A DNA stretch of 54,874 bases. Origin: Deinococcus sp. (GTDB lineage: Bacteria > Deinococcota > Deinococci > Deinococcales > Deinococcaceae). The translations under genes were made by a program, and so were the position numbers. The stretch lies in contig NZ_JAUNHK010000005.1 in NCBI RefSeq assembly GCF_030523985.1, forward strand, positions 3,843 to 58,716, read 5' to 3'. Under the pieces are notes generated by a model, which did no database searches, had not been told where the DNA came from, and saw only the letters and a list, made by a program, of their open reading frames with translations. Positions within the stretch are counted from its first letter, which is position 1. Every line of letters begins with the position of its first letter. Below, piece by piece: positions 7,948-16,072 of the stretch.

Positions 7948-8069
7948 GCAGACACTGTAAGGAACGTCTTCTAACAGAACCGTCACGCCCGGTGCTGCTC
8001 CCGAAGCGCCGTTTTGTCAATCCCCCAAAGCTGCGTCCGGCGGGTGGGCAGTCGGGGGGGGTGCGGGCC

Positions 8070-8094
8070 AAAAAAAGCGCCCCGTGTGGGACGC
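8070..8094 (-). terminator. intrinsic terminator after the Bax-inhibitor-like gene
   Basis: Read on the minus strand, GCGTCCC (8088-8094), a four-base loop and GGGGCGC (8077-8083) form a 7-pair stem with one G-T pair, followed at once by seven T (8070-8076). It lies 23 bases past the stop of the gene at 8117. Confidence 0.85.
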
Positions 8095-8116
8095 TGGCGA
8101 GAAACTCGGCGGTCAA

Positions 8117-8806
<690 letters not shown>

Positions 8807-8820
8807 ACGTTCTCCACTAC

Positions 8821-8853
8821 GGCAGGAGGCGGGCAAAAGTTCCCGCTCCTGCC
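8821..8853. other. inverted repeat between the PRC-barrel and Bax-inhibitor genes
   Basis: GGCAGGAGGCGGG (8821-8833) can pair with CCCGCTCCTGCC (8842-8853), 12 pairs with one bulged G and an 8-base loop. No T tract follows on either strand, so it is not a standard terminator. It lies in the 64 bases between two same-direction genes and could be an RNA-processing or stabilising hairpin. Confidence 0.6.
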
Positions 8854-8870
8854 TGGAGTGCTTAGACAAT

Positions 8871-10490
8871 TCAGACGGGGCCGGTATCTTCCACGCTATC
8901 GAGCAAGAGGTCGAGGACGCCAGCGGCGCGGGCTTCGTCGAGGGCGGCGTGGGTCACGTACTCGCCAGGGTGAAGAATCACGCGGTCGGTGGTGGTCAGC
9001 ACGGCGCGGCGCACCGGGCGACCCAGCGCGTCACGAATGCGGGCCTGATGCGCTTCCTGCTCCTGGCGGCTCAGCGCCGTTTCGACTTCCTCGCGCTTGT
9101 CGCCCAGCCAGGCTTTGGCGCGGCCCAGCAGTTGCTCGGTGCCCTGGGCGATGCTGGATAGGCCGTCTGCCAACTGGTCACGTACTTCGGTGGCCCCTTC
9201 GCGCAGGTCTTCACCTACGCCCGCCGCCGGGGTCTGGGTCGCCGCATACAGGCGGTCTTCAATGCCCAGCTCACGGGCACGCTCGGCAATCGTGGGGGTC
9301 ACGATCTGGCCCTGCACTGCCAGCAGCCCACCCACGGGCGAGCGCACGTCTTCCAGTACCCGGCGGCCCACCGAGGCCCCGACGGGTGTGGGGCCGGGGT
9401 CACTGAGCAGGCCGCGCACGCCCTGGCCCACGCTGCCCTGACCAGCGGCGGCGACGAGGGCAGGCAGCACCCCTTCACGCTCGGCGTAGCTGGCCTGCAT
9501 GTCGCTGATGGTCGCGCCCTTCGCCACGATCAGGACGCCGCCGGGGGTACGCACGTCGTCGCCCGCGACTTTGCCCACCACGAAGTCCCGCTGCTTCTCG
9601 GCGCTGGCTTCTTGCAAGTCGGCGGCGCTGCTCTGCACCTTGGAGCGCAGTTGGTCCACAGCGGCCTGCACCGTGCCGCCCGTGACGGCTGCGGCGAGGG
9701 CCGCCAGCTTGCCTTCACGCTCGGCGTCGGCAAAGTGGGCCTGGGTGACCGTCTCGCCTTCCTTCACCAGCACGCGGCCCGTGTCGGTCAGCACATCACG
9801 GCCCGCCACTTTGCCGACCAGGACTTCCTGCTGGCGCTCGCGGCCAGCGTCGGCCAGGTTTTCGTAGGTTTCGCGCACGCTCTGGCCCGCGTCCTGTACG
9901 GCTCCGCGCACGCTACCTGCGGCGGTCTGCACCGCTCCGGTCAGGCTCTGTCCGGCCACCTGAAACGCCCCGCGAATGCCGCCGGGGGTCTGTTCGCGCA
10001 TGGCGGCGGCCACCGCAGCCGGGACGATGGCGCTGTCCTTGCCGATCTGAATGCTGCCCGGCGCGGGAATGAAGGTGCGCCCGCTGGTCATGTCGGCAAA
10101 AAAGCCCCCGGTGGCCTCGTAGCCCTCGACCTGCCCGGTGCGCTCGTCGAAATACACGTCCGAAATCTTGCCGAGGGTGTGCCCGTCCTCGGTGAGCAGG
10201 GTCAGGCCGATCAGGTTGCTTTTGCCCGCCAGCGCCGCCTTGAGTTCGGGGTCCTGCTTGGTGCTGACCACGTCGGCAGGCGTGGCAATCATGACGGCCT
10301 TTTCGCCGAACGACTGTATCCGGCCAAAGGGCACGGCCTTGGCCGCGTGCAGCCAGCCGCCTTCCTCGACCAGCAGCGCCAGCACGCGGTTGGCCTGGTG
10401 GTCGAACACCACGTCGTGCACGTTTTCGACCTGTTCTCCATTGCTCACGGCGACGATGGGACGGCCCAGCAGTTCTTTGCCTTTCAACAT
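8871..10490 (-). CDS. PRC-barrel protein with four internal repeats
   Basis: A 539-residue soluble protein. Two PRC-barrel-like domains lie at about 1-75 (GKELLGRPIVAVSNGEQ) and 93-160 (LIGLTLLTEDGHTLGKISDV). Residues 170-220 are a helical segment with short GAVQ/GSV repeats. Four degenerate copies of a 43-residue unit then follow at about 224-266, 304-346, 374-416 and 489-531, each of the form VGkxAgxDVxTxxGxxLVxxGxxVTxxxxxxAxxxG. PRC barrels occur in photosynthetic reaction centre subunit H and RimM and usually mediate protein contacts. ATG 10490 follows GGAGGAA. Function unknown; an assembly or scaffold role is a guess. Confidence 0.85.
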   Translation of the reverse strand: MLKGKELLGRPIVAVSNGEQVENVHDVVFDHQANRVLALLVEEGGWLHAAKAVPFGRIQSFGEKAVMIATPADVVSTKQDPELKAALAGKSNLIGLTLLTEDGHTLGKISDVYFDERTGQVEGYEATGGFFADMTSGRTFIPAPGSIQIGKDSAIVPAAVAAAMREQTPGGIRGAFQVAGQSLTGAVQTAAGSVRGAVQDAGQSVRETYENLADAGRERQQEVLVGKVAGRDVLTDTGRVLVKEGETVTQAHFADAEREGKLAALAAAVTGGTVQAAVDQLRSKVQSSAADLQEASAEKQRDFVVGKVAGDDVRTPGGVLIVAKGATISDMQASYAEREGVLPALVAAAGQGSVGQGVRGLLSDPGPTPVGASVGRRVLEDVRSPVGGLLAVQGQIVTPTIAERARELGIEDRLYAATQTPAAGVGEDLREGATEVRDQLADGLSSIAQGTEQLLGRAKAWLGDKREEVETALSRQEQEAHQARIRDALGRPVRRAVLTTTDRVILHPGEYVTHAALDEARAAGVLDLLLDSVEDTGPV

Positions 10491-10647
10491 TTCAGTTCCT
10501 CCGAAGTGGGGTTCCCGGCGCGTAGCCCGGTGGCCCTTCGTCCGCAGTCTAGAAAGCCGGGCGGGGGGGGCGACACGGCCCGGTGCTGCGGGAACCTTTA
10601 GCAACGCTGGCGGCAGGCAGGGGCGGGCAGGCTCTACACTGGCCCGC

Positions 10648-11049
10648 GTGTTACGCGCTGCCTTCTGGCTGACCGCCCTGCTCCTGGTGCCGCTGGGGCT
10701 GCTCCTTTACTTTTTTCCCGCCGACGCTGCCACGCGCCTGGGGGTTTCTCCGCTGTGGCTGCTGCGCGGCGCGGGCGGACTGCTGCTCGCCTGGGGCGGC
10801 TTTCAGGTGGCGGCGAGTGCCGCGCCCGACGGGGCCAAAGTAGGCGGGCTGGTGGGCGGCAACCTGCTGCTGGTCGCGACCCTGCTTCCCGCCGCGCTGC
10901 GTTTCGGCTCCAGTCTGGGTGGGGTGGGCACCATGCTATGGGTGCTGGTCGGCTGGCTGGGACTGGCTGCGCTGCTGGCCCTGCTGGCGGTGCCGCTGGG
11001 CAAATCGGTCAGAGGGGCAGACACACGGGAGGAACCAAATGACCACTGA
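10648..11049 (+). CDS. small integral membrane protein of unknown function
   Basis: A 133-residue protein with four hydrophobic segments (about 4-22, 32-52, 63-83 and 92-118) and a hydrophilic tail. The start is GTG 10648, seven bases after the -10-like TACACT (10635-10640), which fits a leaderless transcript; no ribosome site is present. Its stop overlaps the next gene's start region by 11 bases, so it is coupled to the pseudouridine synthase. I recognise no family. Confidence 0.75.
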   Translation: MLRAAFWLTALLLVPLGLLLYFFPADAATRLGVSPLWLLRGAGGLLLAWGGFQVAASAAPDGAKVGGLVGGNLLLVATLLPAALRFGSSLGGVGTMLWVLVGWLGLAALLALLAVPLGKSVRGADTREEPNDH

Positions 11050-11827
11050 ACGACTGCACAAGCGGCTGGCCCGCGCCGGAATCGCCTCGCGCCGCGCCGC
11101 CGAAGACCTGATTCGCGCCGGGCGGGTCACGGTGGGCGGGCAGGTCGCCACGCTGGGCCAGAGCGTGTCCGAGGCCGACGAGGTGCGCGTGGATGGTCGG
11201 CTGGTCGAACTGACCCGGCCCGAAAGCGTGACCTACGCGCTGTACAAACCTGTCGGCTATGTCACCACCGCGCACGACGAATACGGGCGGCGCAACGTGC
11301 TGGACGCCATGCCCGACGTGCCGGGACTGCATCCGGTGGGGCGACTCGACAAGGACTCGGAAGGGCTGCTGCTGCTTACCAACGACGGCGACCTGACCCT
11401 CACCCTGACCCACCCGCGCTACGGCCACGAAAAGGCTTACCGCGCCTGGACAGAAGGCCGTGAGCCGCCCACCCAGGCCGAACTGGACGTGCTGGTACGC
11501 GGTATGGCGATGGACGACGGCCCCGCCCAGGCCCTCAGCGCCGCGCCCGCTGGCGACGTGTACGGGATAGACGGGGCGTATGTGGTGCTGGGCGAAGGCC
11601 GCAACCGTCAAGTGCGCCGCATGCTGGAAGCACTGGGTCATCCGGTAGGGCGGCTGGTGCGCTACCGCGTGGGCGGGCTGTGGCTGGGCGACCTGCGCCC
11701 CGGCGAGTTCCGCGAACTGAGCCGCCGCGACCTCGACCTGCTGCTGCACCCCGAAAAAATCCCCCGCGCCGAGTGGCAGGCCGCCTGGGAGGACGCGCAA
11801 GACCGCTGGGGCACCCAGTACGGCTAA
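11039..11827 (+). CDS. RsuA/RluB/RluE/RluF-family pseudouridine synthase
   Basis: A 262-residue enzyme that isomerises a uridine in ribosomal RNA to pseudouridine. An S4 RNA-binding domain occupies residues 4-60 (RLHKRLARAGIASRRAAEDLI). The catalytic domain carries the family signature GRLDKDSEGLLLLTNDG, with the catalytic Asp at 104, and the late motif EGRNRQVRRM. It starts at ATG 11039 behind GGAGGA. Presence of the S4 domain fits RsuA or RluB; the exact target base (16S U516 or 23S U2605 by analogy) cannot be decided from the sequence. It lies directly upstream of rnpB. Confidence 0.94.
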   Translation: MTTERLHKRLARAGIASRRAAEDLIRAGRVTVGGQVATLGQSVSEADEVRVDGRLVELTRPESVTYALYKPVGYVTTAHDEYGRRNVLDAMPDVPGLHPVGRLDKDSEGLLLLTNDGDLTLTLTHPRYGHEKAYRAWTEGREPPTQAELDVLVRGMAMDDGPAQALSAAPAGDVYGIDGAYVVLGEGRNRQVRRMLEALGHPVGRLVRYRVGGLWLGDLRPGEFRELSRRDLDLLLHPEKIPRAEWQAAWEDAQDRWGTQYG

Positions 11828-11851
11828 AGCCCAGTACGCCTGAAGACCTGC

Positions 11852-11857
11852 TACCAT
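11852..11857 (+). promoter_or_regulatory. -10 element of rnpB
   Basis: TACCAT lies 5 bases upstream of the 5' strand of the RNase P P1 helix at 11862, the right distance for a -10 box. No convincing -35 box is seen 17 bases upstream. Confidence 0.55.
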
Positions 11858-11861
11858 CGGG

Positions 11862-12303
<442 letters not shown>

Positions 12304-12855
12304 TTACGGCTCCAGCTTTGCGGCTGGGGCTTTTTCTTTTTCCTGTGGCTCTGCGCCCTCTTCGTAGAGCGCGGCGTAGTGCTGCCCCAAGTCTTCCAGA
12401 AAACTCATTTCTTCCTTGGTGGTCGCGGCACTGAAGCGGGCTTCGTAGCTCAGCAGGGTGGCGCCGTAGGCCAGCGCACCGCTGCCAGCCAGGGCCATGA
12501 CCAGCGGCAGACTCCCGGTATCGATGCCGAACAGGCCGTCCAGCCCGAGCAGAATGCTGGTCACCACCAGGAGCGCCACCGCCAGGTAAAAGGCTTGCAG
12601 GGCACGCATCAAAAAGCGGGTGCGGCGTGAGAGTCGGGGCAACTGCCGCATAATCAGCCGCTTTTCCTCACGGGCCATCGGTTCGCTCTGGCCCTCTTCG
12701 GAGACGAGTTCCTTGAAGCGGGCGGTCAGGCTCCGCACCCGGTCGGTGGCGCGGCCCACACGGGTGCTGGTGCTCATGATGAGGGTGCCCGCGCCGCCGA
12801 TCAGCACGGCGGGCGTAATCATGGCGGTCAGCAGCGAGGTCATCGAGTCGGCCAT
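12304..12855 (-). CDS. DUF2721 family membrane protein
   Basis: A 183-residue protein. An N-terminal span (about 5-25, ending in STSTRVGRATDRVR) is followed by a basic cytosolic helix region, then two spans (about 85-105 and 115-140) and a charged, Lys/Glu-rich tail. This layout and the motif NRVGRATDR-like stretch are those of DUF2721 proteins, whose function is unknown. The ATG at 12855 stands 7 bases after TAGGCT (12863-12868), a leaderless -10 candidate; AGGGAAG could also act as a weak ribosome site. It is convergent with rnpB. Confidence 0.8.
   Translation of the reverse strand: MADSMTSLLTAMITPAVLIGGAGTLIMSTSTRVGRATDRVRSLTARFKELVSEEGQSEPMAREEKRLIMRQLPRLSRRTRFLMRALQAFYLAVALLVVTSILLGLDGLFGIDTGSLPLVMALAGSGALAYGATLLSYEARFSAATTKEEMSFLEDLGQHYAALYEEGAEPQEKEKAPAAKLEP
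12310..12342 (+). terminator. probable rnpB terminator, inside the convergent gene
   Basis: CTCCAGC (12310-12316) and GCTGGGG (12323-12329) form a 7-pair stem with one T-G, followed by CTTTTTCTTTTT (12330-12341). It lies within the last codons of the minus-strand gene at 12304, so the T tract doubles as its Lys/Glu-rich C-terminal coding sequence. Confidence 0.7.
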
Positions 12856-12932
12856 CTTCCCTAGCCTAACGGCCCCGCCGCTGCTCAGACCACTGCGCCT
12901 CACCTGACCAGACAGGCGTACTCTGAGGCGAG

Positions 12933-14129
12933 ATGGCAACCGCTCCTCAGACCGTGCCGCAACTGCTTTCCTTCCTCTGGAGCCGCTCCTACGTGCGCCT
13001 GCTGGTGTACACGGTGGCGGCGGTACTGCTGCTGATGGCGGCGCGGCACATCGCGGGGCCGCTGTCGCTGATTGCGATGGCCTACGCCCTGTCGTATACC
13101 GTCAACCCGCTGCTGGTCAAGATGGAAAAACACCGCATCACGCGGCCTTTCGGCACCATCCTGATCATGCTGGCGCTGCTGGGCATCATGGGCCTGCTGT
13201 TCTGGACAGTGGCGTCCCAGGTGGTCAGTTTCCTGGGAAACCTGCCGGGGCTGCTGCAAAACCTGCCAGGGTTGCTGCAAAACCTGCTCGACAGGGGCCA
13301 GCAGCCGGGCGACAACCCGCAGATTTCGCAGACCCAGGCGCAGCTCACCCAGTACGTCCGTGAGCAACTGGACGCCCTGAGCCAGAACATCGGCCCCCTG
13401 ATCGGGCGCGTGCTGGGGCCGGATTCCATGCTGTACGGACAGGTCAGCGGGGTCATGAACTGGCTGGGGCAGGCCGGGTTGGTGCTCACGCTGGCGGTCT
13501 TTTTCATGCTCGACCACGGGCGTTTCGGGCGGGGCATCCTGCGCCTGTTTCCCAAAACCTGGCAACCGCGCCTGCTCGCCGTTTCCGAGGACATCAGCGA
13601 GTCGTTCGGCAACTACATCCGGGGGCAACTGCTGCTGCTGCTGGTCATCAGTGCCATCGCCGGGGCGGGGCTGCTGCTGCTGGGCGTCCCCAACGCGCTG
13701 GCCCTGGGGCTGCTGACGGGCCTGCTGAACCTGGTGCCGCTGGTAGGCATGGTGCTCTCGGCCATTCCCGCGCTGCTGCAAGCCATTCCGCAGGGCAACA
13801 CCACGCTGCTGCTGGTGGCGGCGCTGTATTTCATTCTGAACCAGTTGGCCTGGAACGTGATTGCGCCGATGGTGATGGGCCGCAGCGTCAACATGAGCGC
13901 GGCGGGCATTCTGATCGCCATCATCATCGGGGGCGGGCTGGCGGGCCTGCCGGGGGCGCTGCTCGCCATTCCCACGGCCTCGCTGGTCGGGCGCTGGCTG
14001 CGGCGCTACTGGTTCCCCACCCCGGCCTACCAGGGTGACGGCGACTGGGCGGTGCCGCTTGACCCGGCAGTGGTGGATCTGGAAAAGGCCGATCAGGTGC
14101 CGCCCCCTGCGCCTAACCGGAAATCCTGA
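12933..14129 (+). CDS. AI-2E family transporter (YdiK/PerM/TqsA-like)
   Basis: A 398-residue membrane protein with about eight spans in the family arrangement: two N-terminal hairpins, a central amphipathic region (residues 105-170, NLPGLLQ repeated in tandem, then Gln-rich), and a C-terminal bundle including GQLLLLLVISAIAGAG and LTGLLNLVPLVGM. The family's PxxxxxS-type end (PTASLVGRWLRRYW) is present. Members have been linked to autoinducer-2 export and to Na+/H+ antiport, so the substrate is uncertain. TACTCT at 12919-12924 lies 8 bases before the ATG, suggesting a leaderless start. Confidence 0.9.
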   Translation: MATAPQTVPQLLSFLWSRSYVRLLVYTVAAVLLLMAARHIAGPLSLIAMAYALSYTVNPLLVKMEKHRITRPFGTILIMLALLGIMGLLFWTVASQVVSFLGNLPGLLQNLPGLLQNLLDRGQQPGDNPQISQTQAQLTQYVREQLDALSQNIGPLIGRVLGPDSMLYGQVSGVMNWLGQAGLVLTLAVFFMLDHGRFGRGILRLFPKTWQPRLLAVSEDISESFGNYIRGQLLLLLVISAIAGAGLLLLGVPNALALGLLTGLLNLVPLVGMVLSAIPALLQAIPQGNTTLLLVAALYFILNQLAWNVIAPMVMGRSVNMSAAGILIAIIIGGGLAGLPGALLAIPTASLVGRWLRRYWFPTPAYQGDGDWAVPLDPAVVDLEKADQVPPPAPNRKS

Positions 14130-14144
14130 AAGCATCCGCCAGGG

Positions 14145-14173
14145 TTGACACCCCTCGCCCGACTCCCTACAGT
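14145..14173 (+). promoter_or_regulatory. sigma-70 type promoter of rnhA, leaderless start
   Basis: A consensus -35 TTGACA (14145-14150) is followed after exactly 17 bases by the -10 TACAGT (14168-14173), and the rnhA ATG is 8 bases further. Transcription should begin at or next to the A of the start codon. Confidence 0.85.
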
Positions 14174-14181
14174 TCCCGCCT

Positions 14182-14718
14182 ATGACGCCCCCCGGCCCAC
14201 GCCCGCCCCGCAAAAAAGCCGACCCGTCCCGTGACCTGCTGCCCATTCGTGCGGGCATTCAGCCGGAGGTGCCCGTCACGGGGCAGTTGGTCGAGCTGTA
14301 CAGCGACGGCGCTTGCGACACGGCGCGGGGGCATGGCGGCTGGGCGACCATCCTGCGCTATGGCGACCGCGAACTGGTGCTGAGCGGCAACGAGGAAAAC
14401 ACCACCAACAACCGCATGGAACTGCGCGGGCTTCTGGAAGGACTGCGAACCCTCAAGCGCCCCTGTCAGATTCGGGTGGTGACCGACAGCCAGTATCTCC
14501 GCAAAGCCTTCACGGACGGCTGGATTCTGAACTGGCAGCGCAACGGCTGGAAAACCGCCAGCAAGGAGCCCGTCAAAAACCAGGACCTCTGGGAAGAACT
14601 CATCGCCCTTGCCAAGGTTCACTCCCTGACTTTTTTGTGGGTCAAGGGCCACGCCGGACACGGCGAAAACGAGCGGGTGGACGAACTCGCTGTGCTGGAG
14701 CGCAAGAAGCTCAGGTAA
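14182..14718 (+). CDS. rnhA: ribonuclease HI
   Basis: A 178-residue enzyme that cleaves the RNA strand of RNA-DNA hybrids. All four catalytic carboxylates are visible: D42 (LYSDGAC), E80 (NRMEL), D102 (VTDSQY) and D167 (NERVDELA), with the catalytic-loop His in KGHAGH near 160. Residues 1-34 are a Pro/Arg/Lys-rich extension absent from E. coli RNase HI; it does not match the usual hybrid-binding domain. The start has no ribosome site but a strong promoter places the 5' end at the ATG. Confidence 0.97.
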   Translation: MTPPGPRPPRKKADPSRDLLPIRAGIQPEVPVTGQLVELYSDGACDTARGHGGWATILRYGDRELVLSGNEENTTNNRMELRGLLEGLRTLKRPCQIRVVTDSQYLRKAFTDGWILNWQRNGWKTASKEPVKNQDLWEELIALAKVHSLTFLWVKGHAGHGENERVDELAVLERKKLR

Positions 14719-14751
14719 GACCAGCTGCCGCAAAAGGCGGGGTGCTCGGCC

Positions 14752-15204
14752 CTAGCTCCAACCGTCTTCCGGTTTGGGCAGCGGGGTAGTGTAGATGGCG
14801 GGGTCGGCGGGGTTGCTGGCGGCAATCAGGGCGGCGACTTCCTGCGCGTCGGGTTCAGCCAGCACGCGCTGATAGTCGCCGCTGCTCAGCACGGTTTCGC
14901 GGGTTGCCAGTCCGGCCTGCTCGGCCCAGCGCACCAGTTCGGTGAGCGCCTGCTGGCCCGCCTCGCCGTAGCGGGGGCCAAACGCAGGCGCAGACAGCAC
15001 CGCCGTTTCGCCTTCGCCTTGGCCCAGCGTGACCAGGGCGGCGTATCCGGCGTGCAGGCGGTCCCCCTGGCGGTCGGTGACCAGAATCAGGCGAGCACGC
15101 TGCATGTCCGGCTGCTTCTGGTCGGCCTCGTCCAGACGGCGCTGCATGGCCTGCCAGGTGTCCTGGGGAGCGCCGGGCGTGCCGAGCGGGTCAGCAATCT
15201 TCAT
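14752..15204 (-). CDS. soluble protein of unknown function
   Basis: A 150-residue protein without signal peptide or membrane span. The N-terminal part (TPGAPQDTWQAMQRRLDE) is charged and helical; the middle alternates strands and helices (RLILVTDRQGDRLHAGYAAL). The end is Pro-rich. I do not recognise a family. TATGCT (15211-15216 on this strand) stands 6 bases before the ATG, a leaderless -10 candidate. It lies alone between rnhA (convergent) and rbfA (divergent). Confidence 0.72.
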   Translation of the reverse strand: MKIADPLGTPGAPQDTWQAMQRRLDEADQKQPDMQRARLILVTDRQGDRLHAGYAALVTLGQGEGETAVLSAPAFGPRYGEAGQQALTELVRWAEQAGLATRETVLSSGDYQRVLAEPDAQEVAALIAASNPADPAIYTTPLPKPEDGWS

Positions 15205-15275
15205 GGCCTCAGCATAGCCCCCCGCCGCCCCGAAAACAGCCCCGCCCGCCTCGCCGGGGGGTACGATGACCGTCT

Positions 15276-15584
15276 ATGAAGCCCGAACAGGTGCAGGCCC
15301 AGTTGACCCGCGTTCTCAGCAGCGCCATTTCCGAATTGCGCGACCCCCGCGTGCCGCTGATCGTGACGGTGGAGCGGGTGCAGGTCACGCCCGACTATGG
15401 TCTGGCCCGCGTCTACGTCAGTGCGATTGGGGCCGACATGCCCGCACTGCTGGAGGCCCTGACGCACGCACGGGGCCGATTGCAACGCGAAGTCGCCGAG
15501 CACGTGAGAATGCGGCGCACCCCCACGCTGGAATTCCACTCGGCCGACGACGGGCGTTTTCCCGGCATGGGGGGGCTGCTGTGA
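15276..15584 (+). CDS. rbfA: ribosome-binding factor A
   Basis: A 102-residue single KH-type domain protein that helps mature the 16S rRNA 5' end and the 30S subunit. The family pattern is clear: IKxxISxxL-like ALSSAISELRDPRVPLIVTV at 15-34 and TPDYGLARVYVSAIG at 41-55. TACGAT (15262-15267) lies 8 bases before the ATG and no ribosome site is visible, so the transcript is probably leaderless. The stop overlaps the GTG of the thioesterase gene. Confidence 0.94.
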   Translation: MKPEQVQAQLTRVLSSAISELRDPRVPLIVTVERVQVTPDYGLARVYVSAIGADMPALLEALTHARGRLQREVAEHVRMRRTPTLEFHSADDGRFPGMGGLL

Positions 15585-15994
15585 CGGGCACCGGAAAAAC
15601 CAGCCAGACCCGCCTGCGCGTGCGCTACGCCGAAACCGACGCGATGGGTGTGGCCCACCACGCGGGCTATCCGGTGTGGTTCGAGGTAGGCCGCACCGAC
15701 CTGATGCACGCGCTGGGCCTGCCCTACCGCGATCTGGAAGCGCGGGGCTACTACCTGATGCTCAGCGACTTGCAGGTGCGCTACCGCCGCGCCGCCCGCT
15801 ACGACGACTTGCTGGAACTCACCACCCGCGTCAGCGAGGTTCGCAGCCGAACCCTCAAATTCGCCTACGAACTGCACCGCATTGACCCCGAAGGCCGCGA
15901 ACTGCTGGCGACGGGCGAGACGCATCACATCGCCACCGACCACAGCTACCGCCCCGCCCGTCTGCCCGAAGACGTGCTGGCGGCGCTGGCCTAA
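15581..15994 (+). CDS. acyl-CoA thioesterase, YbgC/FadM hotdog family
   Basis: A 137-residue hotdog-fold protein of the 4-hydroxybenzoyl-CoA thioesterase type. The signature RYAETDAMGVAHHAGYPVW places the likely catalytic Asp at 20; DLQVRYRRAARYDDLLEL is the second family motif. It should hydrolyse acyl-CoA thioesters; chain length or a role in the envelope (as YbgC) cannot be told. The GTG start overlaps the rbfA stop, so it is read in operon with rbfA. A bidirectional terminator follows. Confidence 0.92.
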   Translation: MTGTGKTSQTRLRVRYAETDAMGVAHHAGYPVWFEVGRTDLMHALGLPYRDLEARGYYLMLSDLQVRYRRAARYDDLLELTTRVSEVRSRTLKFAYELHRIDPEGRELLATGETHHIATDHSYRPARLPEDVLAALA

Positions 15995-16002
15995 GGCCAA
16001 AA

Positions 16003-16039
16003 AAAGGGCGGCCCGTTTTCAACTCACGGGTCGCCCTTT
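16003..16039. terminator. bidirectional intrinsic terminator
   Basis: AAAGGGCGGCCCG (16003-16015) pairs with CGGGTCGCCCTTT (16027-16039), 13 pairs with one G-T, loop of 11. Seven A at 15999-16005 give a T tract for the minus strand. It separates the convergent thioesterase and VWA genes. Confidence 0.88.
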
Positions 16040-16072
16040 CCTTCGGTTGCCAAGCAGGGTTTCGTTCAGCGC

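Noticed and set aside
8821..8853. Hairpin as a terminator for the PRC-barrel gene
   Set aside because: The stem is strong but there is no T tract on the minus strand, so it is listed only as an inverted repeat.
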